Shown here: positions 1-9,121 of the stretch, one piece after another
Layout: each line of letters begins with the position of its first letter
Numbering within the stretch: position 1 is the stretch's first letter
NCBI GenBank assembly: GCA_034696485.1
Contig: JAQIWT010001446.1
Coordinates: 1 to 10,768, forward strand
Source of the DNA: Isohypsibius dastychi
Lineage: Eukaryota; Tardigrada; Eutardigrada; Parachela; Isohypsibiidae
Direction: 5' to 3'
DNA length: 10,768 nucleotides
Program-made: the position numbers and the translations under genes
The notes under the pieces: generated by a model
What the model saw: only the letters and a program-made list of their open reading frames with translations
Told to the model about the DNA's origin: nothing
Databases searched by the model: none

Positions 1-610
1 TGATGACATCTACAGCTGATCTTGCAGGTTAACCCGTTCGCGATGGCATATTACGACGCTTTGATGATCTATGGAGCGGTCAGTATTTGTGACGAGACAC
101 AAAAAAATTCGAGTTCTTTTCCAACATTCGTTTTCTGATATTCGGTGGTCTATAGGTGCTCAATGAAAGTATTTAAGTATCTCAACTGGCGGAGATCCCC
201 GTAGTGGCCAGTTTCTCAGCAAGCTGATGTGGAACCGAACCTTCGTCATTCTGGGTCGGAACATCGTCATCAATGCAAATGGAGACCGCGAATCAGATTG
301 GACTCTAAATCAAATGAACATCGACACCGGTCTGTTCCAGGTGGACTCTAATTGAACTTCATTCAGTTTCACGTGTTGCAAGTGTGAGTTTTCGTAGCCG
401 GTGGTTGATTATTCTGCCACGACAAAAGCGCTTACATCTTCATTTTACCAAAAGGGCAAAATCCGACCAATTACGTGGCAAACGCGAGATTTCCCACCGC
501 CGAATGTGTCGTCGTGCGAATTTCGTGAAAAAGCAGGATGCAAGAATGACATTAGTAAAGCATTCTGGTTCCAAATGTCGCCCACTGGAACATTTAGATT
601 AGTTGCGTGA
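1..610 (+). pseudogene. Copy A: 3' end of a secreted ANF-receptor-domain gene, frameshifted
   Basis: Only the last three exons lie in the window, equivalent to exons 10-12 of copies B and C: 28-78 (VNPFAMAYYDALMIYGA), 156-340 and 398-610 (stop 608-610). They encode the end of the PBP1/ANF-receptor fold: the YYDALMIYG helix, the RTFVILG and GDR...D segments, and the Pro-rich tail with two Cys. Exon 11 has an extra 8 bases, an imperfect tandem duplication (168-175 and 176-183), compared with B and C. This shifts the frame and makes a TAA at 174-176, four codons after NES; downstream of the duplication the frame is intact again to the stop. The final donor (gtggac after CAG, 341) is also weaker than in B (gttagt). 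I infer a pseudogene or a null allele. Use of an in-frame cryptic acceptor at 210-211 (ggccag) could bypass the lesion at the cost of about 15 residues. Exons 1-9 would lie left of the window. Confidence 0.75.
168..183 (+). repeat. 8-bp tandem duplication that breaks copy A
   Basis: The two half-units agtattta and agtatctc lie side by side where B has a single agtatcac and C has a single agcattac. The extra 8 bases shift the reading frame and create the in-frame TAA at 174-176. The pattern fits replication slippage or imperfect repair after a break. Confidence 0.7.
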
Positions 611-669
611 ATACGATGTGGAGAATAGGTACGCCTCCGTCCCATCTCCACGGTGCACTACCGTATTCA
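608..669 (+). other. Imperfect hairpin after the stop codon of copy A
   Basis: Two stem segments are nested: TGAATACG (608-615) pairs with CGTATTCA (662-669), and GTGGAGA (618-624) pairs with TCTCCAC (645-651). The outer arm begins at the stop codon itself. Spacing between the stems is asymmetric (2 against 10 bases), so the structure is only moderately convincing. Copy B keeps a diverged version (GTGG...CCAC, about 4108-4172); copy C lacks the right arm. It may be a 3'UTR structure of unknown role. Confidence 0.3.
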
Positions 670-1707
670 TACATCTGACTCAGAAATGCGCAAAAAAACA
701 TGTTTTCGAATTCTGGTGTTTCGGCAACGAGCCCTAAACTTTTTTAATCATTTTTCTAGCTTCTATTTCTATTTCTATTTTTCTATGCAAAGTCTAAGCT
801 TGACGGCTAAAGCCGAATTTGTCTTATGTTATAACAATTTCGACTATGTTACCAGGCACATTTTAGGTTTCTAACACTTCGAGCAAGTGCAACTGGTTAA
901 GAAAGACAATGATTGCAATCTTGCAACCGGATTGTCGCTCGCGAGTTCGTGAAACTGAGAAGTCCTTGGCGAAAACAATTGCCATTGTCTGGCTGCGCTA
1001 ATATTTATCTTCTCAAGGTATCTTCACTTACCATACACAAAAAGCGTGCCGCAGTAGAATATTTTGTCAATATTTTGCTCAACGACATGAAAAAGCCAGA
1101 GAATCTTGAATATTATATTCCAGGTCAATCGATTGAGGTCAAATCAGATCCCGAAATCTGTAGAAAAGATTGATCACATTCAAATAGTGGGAAGGTCACA
1201 GTGAGATGTGCCGTTCCAATGACAATGTGTGTATATCTAAAGCCCATCGCGAATCTACATTAGTAGCGTTAAGCTTTGGTATATTCATTGACTTCACTTG
1301 TTTTCGCGAAGCAAGGACTTGTAAACAGTTCAATCTGCCACGTCCTCTCAAACCTCTACTCTAATACGTGTACTTAGCATTTTAGGGTACGGTGATGAAC
1401 CCCAGCGGCGTCAACCGGTCACGCTTCAGTTCCACAGAGGCCCTGAAAGACGCTAGATCCTCAGCCATCGTTAATTGTTTAGGAACGATGTCTGCTGAAC
1501 ATTCCAATAACGCGTTTATCTGTGACTGCGAGAATGAGTAGAGGTATACCAGCCTGAAGCAACAAATTCCATAATTATGACGATATTCAGGTTCGTGTCA
1601 GAACTAACTCTTACATGAGGGTCAGGGTAGTGCATGAAATGGCAATTAAATACAACTGTTTTCTTGCGACTTATTCCGCGCAACCCCCAGATTTATTCAG
1701 ATCAGCA
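611..1707. other. Intergenic region A to B, no gene assigned
   Basis: This is 1.1 kb between the stop of copy A and the start of copy B. It contains a small (CTATTT)n tract near 763-782. An 86-codon open frame at 913-1173 has a plausible-looking second half, but there is no recognisable domain, no partner exon and no copy in the other spacers. A 51-codon open stretch follows a possible acceptor at 1388-1540. No transmembrane, kinase or cyclase sequence is present that could extend copy A into a full receptor. No clear AATAAA was seen. The last 160 bases align with the 5' flank of copy C (shared AGCCTGAAGC and ATATTCAGGTTC) and probably hold the copy B promoter or leader. Confidence 0.5.
1583..1606 (+). 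promoter_or_regulatory. Conserved upstream block of copy B
   Basis: The core ATATTCAGGTTCGTGTCAGA matches blocks at 4597-4628 (copy C) and 7868-7898 (copy D), which all share TTCAGGTTnnTGTC. The TCAGG core lies 121 bases before the ATG in both B and D, and 136 bases before it in C. In an otherwise diverged spacer this suggests a promoter element or a 5' untranslated exon. The ATTCAG before GTTC could be a 3' splice site for a leader exon. Its role is inferred. Confidence 0.4.
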
Positions 1708-4092
1708 ATGGCTACCGCCTCAGAAAAGGTCGTCGTGCTTTCAGTTTGCTTTTTTGTTCATCTCACAGCATGCCAAGCAGCGGTGGATGTGGCTCTGGTT
1801 GAGCCGTTATTATGGGGATCAAGGACCCTCACCAGCCTTGGTGTTGTCGGAGCAGTTTTAGATTTAGGTGAAGCTGATCTTCGGCAGAAATACGGGGGAA
1901 CTCTGAACTTTACTCGCGTACGGATTTATGATCAAAACGTAACCACATGCGATGGGATGGATCAGAAGGCGACATTTTGGTTATCTCGATACTTTTATCG
2001 GGAAACGGAGAACAATCCCGTGATTGGAATCTTTGGACCAGGTATGTTTTAATGAATGCTCCTGGGGCCACAGGGTTTCGTTGAATGGTTGTAAGACATA
2101 CAAATTGTGTTATTCATCCGTCGTTCTGCAGAGTCCAAACAATTTTCAGAACTGGAAACTGTTCACAAAACTAGCAACCATTTAGTGATATTTCTTATTT
2201 TCTGTTTCGTGCAATGTGTTCGAGTCTTTTCTTTCAAATATTCCATTGACTGTATCTGTTCTGTGATCCAGGGTGCTCAGACGCCGCGATGTACGTTGGC
2301 CATCTAGCGAGAGGTAATCTTTTGTCCTCGCACTTGAAAGTATCTCTTGTGAAATCGTCATGTTTTGATAGAATGGAACAAGACTATTATGACTCCGTGA
2401 GTATGCCTCCAATTTCGACACTCGAGCTCGGCTTTAGAGCTTGGCTTACAAGGAATCCATGTTCTAAAACAGGTGGTACCTTATTTCACTTATACTGTCG
2501 TTACTAATTTCAACTGATGGTTTCAAAGCCTTGACCCAAAAAGTTTCTGTTTCGAAGGATGTCTGGAAATATGTATATGAACAACAAAAAGCGCTTCCCG
2601 ACCCTGACTCGCCTGTCTCCTTACTCGGTTGAGGAATTCAATATGATTGTATACAAGTTTCTGGCAAACTTCAATCTGACCACAGTGGCAATGCTTTGTG
2701 ACGATACTGACGATTTCATGCAAATACTCGTCCCAACTTGCACATCTCTTTTTGATAATTTGCGCTTGACTTACAACATGACGGTATCGCGATATTACGT
2801 GAATGCCAGTGACACAAAGGGCATCATGCACTATCTGGAAGAAATCAAAACTATTGCGAGAGGTAGTGCTCATTGGTGTGAGGTTAGATATTTTATCTTG
2901 TCATTCGCAGTTGTTATTATCATCGCTCACGGAGCGCGTGTCCGGCCTATAATGGTGAGTCAACTCCCGTTGGGATTATTTGCTGTCTCAATCATTATTT
3001 GGTTTCAAAAAAATTCTAGCTTTCTGCTGCTGATCTCGAGATGACGAACGGTGATTATGTAGGACCACATCAGCAACACTTACGTTTGTATTTCTGTCAA
3101 ATTGTTCTTCAGGTGTACTTCGCCTTGGAATTGTACCCGGTTCCCCGAGATTTTGGAGGTGCCTACATTGTCTGGCTATGCACACAGTAGGTATGCTGTG
3201 ATTTATTTTCGTTCTTTCAGGGAATTTAACATGGAACACAAATAATTTGGATGGAAGAGACGTCAGTTGGCAGAGCTGAAGGACTGATATGCGCGCCGTG
3301 ATTGAAAATATGTGAGTCTAGGTCGCTCGTCTGGCATTCCGATCACTTTTCACCATTTCTTTGCGGAAAGAGTCATCTCCTGAATATGTGAATTTCACCA
3401 CCGAGGTCAAGCGCATTTCCGAAAGATTTTATGGACAGAGATATGCACCCGATGAAGAGGTCAGAGATAACATGACTGAAGCATCTTAGTATGATGACAA
3501 CAATGGCAAATCCTGCAGGTGAACCCGTTTGCAGTCGCGTATTATGACGCTCTGATGATCTATGGGATGGTAAGAGCGTTTGTTATAATATGCTATTCGG
3601 ATCAGTTTGTCGTTTTTAACATCTGCTGTAATATATGGTGATTCATAGGTATTGAATGAGAGTATCACAACTGGCGGAAATCCCCACGAGGGTCAGTCTT
3701 TGAGCAAGCTGATGTGGAACCGCACCTTCGTCGTTCTGGGTCGAAACGTCGCCATCAACAGAAATGGGGACCGCTTTTCAGACTGGACTCTGAACCAAAT
3801 GGACATCTATACCGGATTGTTTCAGGTTAGTTGAAGATTTCATTACTTGTGACGAATGGGATTCAACTGTGACACTTTTCAGCCGGTGATGGAGTATTCT
3901 CTTAGCACAGGCGTGCTCCTGTCATCAGTGGACATGAATGGTAAAATTCGGCTGATTTCATGGCAAACCCGGGATTTCCCTCCACCGAATAAGCCCCTAT
4001 GCGGATTCCGCGAAGAAGTGGGATGCAAAAAAGAAATCCCTAAAGCATTTCGGTTCAAAATGTCGTCAACTGGAACGCTCACACTACAGTAG
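1708..4092 (+). CDS. Copy B: secreted ANF-receptor (PBP1/receptor-guanylate-cyclase-type) ligand-binding protein, 483 aa
   Basis: Predicted exons: 1708-2041, 2272-2313, 2372-2396, 2558-2862, 2911-2954, 3020-3058, 3113-3158, 3221-3261, 3322-3459, 3519-3569, 3649-3825, 3883-4092. All introns are GT-AG and the joined frame is open for 483 codons. The ATG at 1708 was chosen because MA is conserved in B, C and D and starts a signal peptide (about residues 1-24, ending ACQA); a longer frame from 1615 is not conserved. Family marks: ALVEPLLWGSRT (strand 1), RYFY, FGPGC (109-113, the halide- and disulfide-loop motif of natriuretic peptide receptors), EWNK, FPTLTRLSPY (147-156), IIIAHG, MTNGDYVYF (258-266), NPFAVAYYDALMIYG and RTFVVLGR. 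Several N-glycosylation sequons (NFT, NVT, NLT, NMT, NAS, NRT) fit a secreted protein. The tail CGFREEVGC (454-462) matches the receptor-cyclase juxtamembrane, but the protein ends 21 residues later with no membrane helix. Donors of introns 7 (gtgcct) and 8 (gtcagt) are the least certain. Ligand unknown. Confidence 0.85.
2372..2396 (+). other. 25-nt micro-exon 3 of copy B
   Basis: Exon 3 is only 25 bases and encodes EWNKTIMT plus two bases of a Pro codon. It is kept at exactly 25 bases in copy C (5443-5467, EWNKHMII) and copy D (8644-8668, AWNKPMMI). It corresponds to the strand after the GPGC helix in natriuretic-peptide-receptor folds (the HWNIP-type segment). It is invisible to simple ORF calling. 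Confidence 0.75.
3322..3648 (+). repeat. Exon 9 to intron 10 segment nearly identical to copy C (6284-6610)
   Basis: Exon 9, intron 9 (59 bases in both), exon 10 and intron 10 (79 bases in both) align without gaps to 6284-6610 with few substitutions, including across non-coding bases. The neighbouring introns 8 and 11 differ widely between the same two genes. This looks like a gene-conversion tract or a very recent local exchange. Confidence 0.6.
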
Positions 4093-4596
4093 TTCCGTGA
4101 TTATAGTGGTGGAGAAAGGTTCCCCAATCGTTCCAAGTTTTTTGTTTCTCTATTTGAGTTGCCACTACCGTAGCGCAGGTACTTGCACCACGGTTTTCAC
4201 TTTGTTACAGCTATGATGCGGTGTCGCTTGAAATCTCTGTGTTATTTTCTCCATAAATATCTGTATTCAAAGTTCACGTTTTAGTTGCTGCACAAAATAA
4301 CTGTTGCATCTGTGAACGTGGCGAGATAGCGGTAGCCAAGTGCATTAAAGCTGAGCAACATCATTTAGTATGTAGTCATTCAAATTTTTCCCCGAAGACA
4401 ATGAGGTACAGGACAGTAATCAGCTTCCTCTCGGAATCTCAGCTTCAGTCAGGTACAAGCTCAGAGAAATACCTGAGTCTTCATCCAGTCCCTTCACTGC
4501 CGAACAACCCAACAACAAGTTTTTGTGAAGCGGTGAGAAAAAAAGGTGTTTAAGCCTGAAGCTAGAAAACCAACTCTCCGTTGCATAGACATAACA

Positions 4597-4628
4597 ATAT
4601 TCAGGTTCTTGTCGATATTAGTGATTCA
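4597..4628 (+). promoter_or_regulatory. Conserved upstream block of copy C
   Basis: TTCAGGTTCTTGTCGAT followed by TTAGTGATTCA is close to the copy D block at 7868-7898 (TTCAGGTTTTTGTCGAT, then CTCAGTGATTAA). The match extends over about 28 bases within otherwise unlike spacers. It is a candidate promoter element or leader exon. Confidence 0.45.
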
Positions 4629-4705
4629 TAAACTCTGCTCAAGTGAGATGTGAGGTATTGCCATTTCCAGGGTTCTCTAAAAATCAGACACGTCTGGTTG
4701 TTTGT

Positions 4706-4717
4706 GATTAAAGTGTG
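4706..4717 (+). promoter_or_regulatory. Shared GATTAAAGTGTG element 31 bp before the copy C start
   Basis: The same 12-mer occurs at 7961-7972, exactly 31 bases before the ATG of copy D, while the flanking sequence differs. Its A/T-rich core could act as a TATA-like or initiator-proximal element. Copy B has only a partial version (AATTAAATAC, about 1645) at a different spacing. Confidence 0.35.
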
Positions 4718-4736
4718 GCTCGTGTCTGATCAACTG

Positions 4737-7073
4737 ATGGCCGCCTTTTCAGATAAGGTCATCTGTTTCTCAGTTATTGCTTCGATTTTTCTGATAGCGT
4801 GTCAAGCAGCGGTAGATGTGGCTTTGGTTGAGCCCATGTTATGGGGGCGCAGGACACTTACCAGCCTTGAATTTACCGGAGCAGTTTTAGATATAGGTGA
4901 ACAGGATCTTCAGCAGCAATATGGCGAAACGCTGAACTTCACTCGCGTTCGGATTTTTGATAAAAACGTATCCACATGTGAAGTGATGGATCAGAAAGTG
5001 ACATTTTGGGCATCTCGATACTTTTATCGGGAAAAGGAGAACAATCCGGTGATCGGGATTTTTGGACCAGGTACGTAACCCACCAATGACTCCATTCTAG
5101 AAGCAGATGCCCAGTTTCATTTCATCTTGTCTTCATAGATTTGTTCGATTTCTGTTGACAAAGTTCGGTTGAAAATTTTGATTCGAACATTAATATCGTC
5201 TCCATAAGCTAAAAGTCTGCAAACTAGCTGCCAGTGGCTGTGACCTTTTTTCTCTCATTTCACGGACAGATCCATGCAAAATGTTTGGGCGTCCCAAATA
5301 CCTCTACAGGTCTCCAGTGATAGCATCTAATTTGTGATTTAGGATGCGGAACCGCTACTCGGAATGTCGCTCATCTAGCAAGGGGTACTGTTCTTGATGG
5401 ACATTTAACGGTTCCTCCAATAAAACAGTTGTTTTTCTCCAGAATGGAACAAACACATGATAATCCCGTAAGTGTATCAGGAGTTCCACGTTAGATCTAC
5501 AAAGTTACCATGTTGTAGAGTTTCCGGAGATCGGAATATGAACAACAAACGACGCTATCCGACACTGACACGCCTCTCCCCTTACTTGGCCGAAGAATTC
5601 GCTCTTGTTGCATACCAGTTTCTAACGCACTTAAACCTGACCACGCTGGGTCTGCTTTGTGACGATGCTGACGACTTCCATCAAATATACCGCCCGACAT
5701 GCACGGCTCTATTCGATGATCTGCGTTTGGCATTCAACATGACCGTAGCGCGCTTCTACGTGAATGCCAGTGACACAGTTATTGTCAAGCACTATCTGAA
5801 CGAGATCAAATCAACGGCAAGAGGTAAAGACCATGATTCGAATCACCATGAATTATACCCGGCATTGGATATTATTTTGTGTTGACAGTTGTTCTCATCA
5901 TCGCTCATGGAGATCGTATTCGACCCATAATGGTCAGTCAATTCATATCAGAGATGCTCTGTTTGACTTTGTTGACCTTTTAGCTTGCGGCAGCTGATTT
6001 GGAAATGACGAACGGAGATTATGTACGGAGTAAATGCGCGACGTTCAGCTTGATGATTGCTTTTTTCTAGGTGTACTTTGCTTCAGATTTTGCCACGATT
6101 TTGCCACGAGGTGATACAAAGATTCCTCGTTTGTCCGCGCACACAGAATGACTTTGGTGTCATCATGCTTTCTCTTAGACAAAGTTTCATGGATCGGCGA
6201 AAACTTCGACGGCCGAGACGAGGTTGGATAGCAGAATCACGTTTTTGATATCCGAGCATGACCGCGAATATACATCTGTGCAGGTCGCTCGTCTGGCATT
6301 CCGCTCCCTTTTCACCATTTCTTTGCGGAAAGACTCATCTCCCGAGTATGAAAATTTCACCACCGAAGTCAAGCGCATTTCTGAAGAACGTTACGGCTAT
6401 AAATATGCACCCGATGAAGAGGTCAGAGTTGACATGATGGAAGCGTCTTAGTATGATGACAACAATTGCAAATTTTGCAGGTGAACCCGTTTGCAGTCGC
6501 GTATTATGACGCTTTAATGATCTATGGGATGGTAAGGGCGTTTGTTACAAGATGCTACTCGGATCAGTTTGTCTTTTTCAACATCTGCTGTAATATATGG
6601 TTCTTCATAGATATTGAATGATAGCATTACAACTGGTAAGAATCCGCATGATGGTCGGTCTTTAAGCAAGCTTATGTGGGGCCGCACCTTCGTCGTTCTG
6701 GGTCGACACATCGTCATCAATAGGAATGGAGACCGTGAAGCAGACTGGAATTTGAATCAGATGGACCTGGACACCGGTCTGTTCGAGGTTGGTTCAATAA
6801 ATATAGTAAATGTAAATACTGTACATGCATTTCATGAGTTGCAACGGTGACTGTTTTTAGCCGGTGATGGAGTATTCTCCTAGAATGAAACTGCCTGCAC
6901 CATCAATGGACATGAATGGTAAAATTCGACCAATTGCTTGGCAAACGCGAAATTTCCCTCCACCGAATGAGTCTCCGTGTGGATTTCGCGGAAAAGTGGG
7001 ATGCAAAAATGACAATGCTCAGCCATTTCGGTTCGGAATGTCGCCGTTTGGAGAACTGAATTTAATTACGTGA
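4737..7073 (+). CDS. Copy C: secreted ANF-receptor (PBP1/receptor-guanylate-cyclase-type) ligand-binding protein, 483 aa
   Basis: Predicted exons: 4737-5070, 5343-5384, 5443-5467, 5519-5823, 5889-5932, 5984-6022, 6071-6110, 6179-6222, 6284-6421, 6481-6531, 6611-6787, 6861-7073. The joined frame is open for 483 codons, the same total as copy B although exons 7, 8 and 12 differ in length (40/46, 44/41 and 213/210 bases). An N-terminal signal peptide (hydrophobic core SVIASIFLIACQA) precedes AVDVALVEPMLWGRRT. Family motifs are FGPGC, EWNK, YPTLTRLSPY, LIIAHGDR, MTNGDYVYF, VARLAF, NPFAVAYYDALMIYG and RTFVVLGR. The end is the Pro-rich tail with CGFRGKVGC and a short conserved strand, then a stop; there is no transmembrane helix, kinase-homology or cyclase domain. 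Exon 1 and exon 4 have exactly the lengths of copy B (334 and 305 bases). The intron 8 donor (gttgga) is weak. This is probably a functional soluble binding protein; the ligand cannot be inferred. Confidence 0.85.
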
Positions 7074-7991
7074 ATACAGTGATGGAGGAAGGTTACCGCA
7101 TCCGTTTCATCTACATAAAACGTTTTTCATTCCTTTGTCTCGGCTGCAGTTGTAACAAATAGAATTAGGCTTCCCATTTCATCATTTTCTTCAACTATTG
7201 GAAGCTTTCGATTGTCACCAAAATGAATGTCTGATTGCGAAATCACAGTCATTGGCTGAAACATAATGGAATGAATTTTCTTCACATATTCACGTTGCAG
7301 CCTGCAGAAAAACGAATCTATGGCGTTGCATGAAGCCATTAGGAACAGTGCAGTTCTTGCCAAATAAACATATGCGAGGAGAAAAACCTAATTTGCATTC
7401 ACGGATTCTTAATTTTCCAGGGGAAGACTTCCCATTCAGTCCAACCTGGAGGTGCAGTTTTTCTCGTTGCTTTCGAAGTTGACAAGACAACCGGTCACAT
7501 TGAAATGGCTCAACGTGTCAAATGCTCGTAGAGTGGGCCAGACATGGCAAGGGTAGCAGCGGACACTTTGAGTTTCGCCACATTCTTTCACGATCTGCCT
7601 TCATAAGGGACAGGTATGCTTGCGACTGAACCTCACCCCCATGAGATCAATCCGAAATTGTCAGATATCTACTGGCTGGAGATTCAGTAGCGAAAAGCAA
7701 TTCCATGGAAGGCCTTAAAGACTCTTCAGCAGGCACCGTCTGCTGACTATGAAAGCTGTTTACAGAATGTCGTATAACGGGTCTCTGTAAAATGGCCAGA
7801 CAGAAAAGAGGTACTGTTAAGGACCCCAGAGCAAAAAATACTGGTTCCGATTCCATGGTCTTCACCAAATTCAGGTTTTTGTCGATCTCAGTGATTAATG
7901 ACCGGTATTCGCGTAGAAATCAGGGTATCGCCTGCTCCTTTAGACTTAGTCTTTCTTCGCGATTAAAGTGTGTTTAATATACGAATTAGCA
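7074..7991. other. Intergenic region C to D, no gene assigned
   Basis: This is 918 bases between copies C and D. A canonical AATAAA lies at 7363-7368, about 290 bases past the copy C stop, and is a possible polyadenylation signal. An open frame without a start (about 7343-7528) has a coding-looking stretch after an acceptor-like tttccag (7421 on: GGAVFLVAFEVDKTTGHIEM) that ends at TAG 7529-7531. I cannot assign it to a family, and it may be an exon relic. A 13-base palindrome, GGGAAGACTTCCC (7421-7433), sits at the same point. Reverse-strand frames at 7127-7363 and 7647-7868 have no recognisable features. Confidence 0.45.
7868..7898 (+). promoter_or_regulatory. Conserved upstream block of copy D
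   Basis: ATTCAGGTTTTTGTCGAT and then CAGTGATTAA match the copy C block at 4597-4628 and, more weakly, the copy B block at 1583-1606. The TCAGG core is 121 bases upstream of the ATG, the same distance as in copy B. Copy D therefore kept its 5' flank after losing its 3' half. Confidence 0.4.
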
Positions 7992-9121
7992 ATGGCCACT
8001 GTTTTAGGAAAGGTCATAGTTTATTCATGTAGTGTTTTACTTATTCTTGCAGTTAGCCATGCAGCGCTAAATGTGGCTCTGGTTGAGATGGGTATATCGG
8101 GATCGAGGGCATTCACAGGCCTCTCACTCGGCGGAGCCGTTTTTGATTTGGGTCACAAGGAACTCCAAGAAAAATACGGGGACACTCTGAACTTCACTCG
8201 AGCGAGAATGTATGACAATAGTGATCCCTTTTGCACAATTTTGGACGGAAAAGCAGCATTCTGGGCATCAAGATATTTTTATCAACTACCGGAGAAAGAT
8301 CCGGTGATTGTAATCTTTGGACCAGGTAAATCTCTATGAACCTAAATTGGGTTGCAACGGACACTATATCTTTACGCTTCCTTTCAGTTAACGGCCAGCA
8401 TAGCTTTTTCAGATTTATCAAAGAGCTCATGTTGTGGTGATTTGTTGAAATGGCTGCTGTTGTCATGATATTTTATGTCTGTGTGGCTTACGTACGTTTA
8501 CTTGGGTATTTTGTGAGAATACATTCTTTGTTTTTATTAAGGCTGCCCAGATGCTGCCACACAGCTTGGGGATTTAGCAAGAGGTTAGTTTCTGTGGTAG
8601 CTCTAGAATGTTCTTCGCGTGTTATCGTCAATTTCTCTTCTAGCTTGGAACAAGCCAATGATGATCCCGTAAGTTTCTCAAGTTTCGGTGATGCGGTATT
8701 CAAGATTCATTTCCTGATTTTTGACATACGAGATGTACAGTGTGCGTTGACTGGCTCAGTGCAAAAGACACTGCTATTTTCAGATGTCACGTAGACTTTG
8801 CGGTGGTGTAACTTCAGAGAACGGCGGGACTTTTTCACTTTTTCACTTGTTTTGTTTTGAAGGTCTTTTGGGAGCTTTGAGCTGAACAATAAAGAACGAT
8901 TCCCGACACTAACTCGACTCTCGCCTTATTCAGACGAGGAATTTGCTTCTGTTGCCAAAAAGTTTCTAGCAAACTTTAATCTGACCACGCTCGCAGTTTT
9001 CTGTGACAGTGGCGCGAATCGGAGTATCGTTGAGAGACACTACTTGACATGCAGAGTTTTGCAAAAAGATTTGCGGTTGGGCTATAACGTAACTGCATTC
9101 CACTCCAACCTGAATTTCAGT

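Larger units (their letters stand above)
4093..4736. other. Intergenic region B to C, no gene assigned
   Basis: This is 644 bases between copies B and C. A possible polyadenylation variant (CATAAA, about 4252) sits in a segment that aligns loosely with the 3' flank of copy A. An open stretch of about 50 codons from 4401 has no recognisable similarity. The second half aligns with the 5' flank of copy B (AGCCTGAAGC, then ATATTCAGGTTC) and probably carries copy C's promoter. No coding sequence for a membrane or intracellular receptor part is present. Confidence 0.5.

Noticed and set aside
445-651. Reverse-strand open frame over copy A exon 12 (also 3879-4082 in copy B)
   Set aside because: It is the antisense shadow of a conserved coding exon. 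Similarity between copies is explained by the sense strand.
1615-1707. In-frame extension upstream of the copy B start (31 extra codons)
   Set aside because: Copy C has an open extension but no ATG at the matching place, the sequences differ, and a leader there would bury the signal peptide. The conserved MA start is preferred.
2107-2307. Forward frame spanning intron 1 and exon 2 of copy B
   Set aside because: It reads exon 2 in the wrong frame. The spliced frame gives the family motif GPGC followed by SDAA and HLAR.
7421-7433. GGGAAGACTTCCC palindrome as a Rel/NF-kB-type site
   Set aside because: The inner spacing is longer than the usual 10-11 bp site, and it is about 560 bases from the nearest start with no copy near the other genes.
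7647-7868. Reverse-strand 73-codon frame in the C-D spacer
   Set aside because: No recognisable domain, no splice partner, not found in the other spacers.
9089-9120. Possible 32-base intron in copy D exon 4 that would skip the TGA
   Set aside because: Shorter than any intron in the window, and its removal does not restore the frame. A one-base frameshift fits the alignment with B better.
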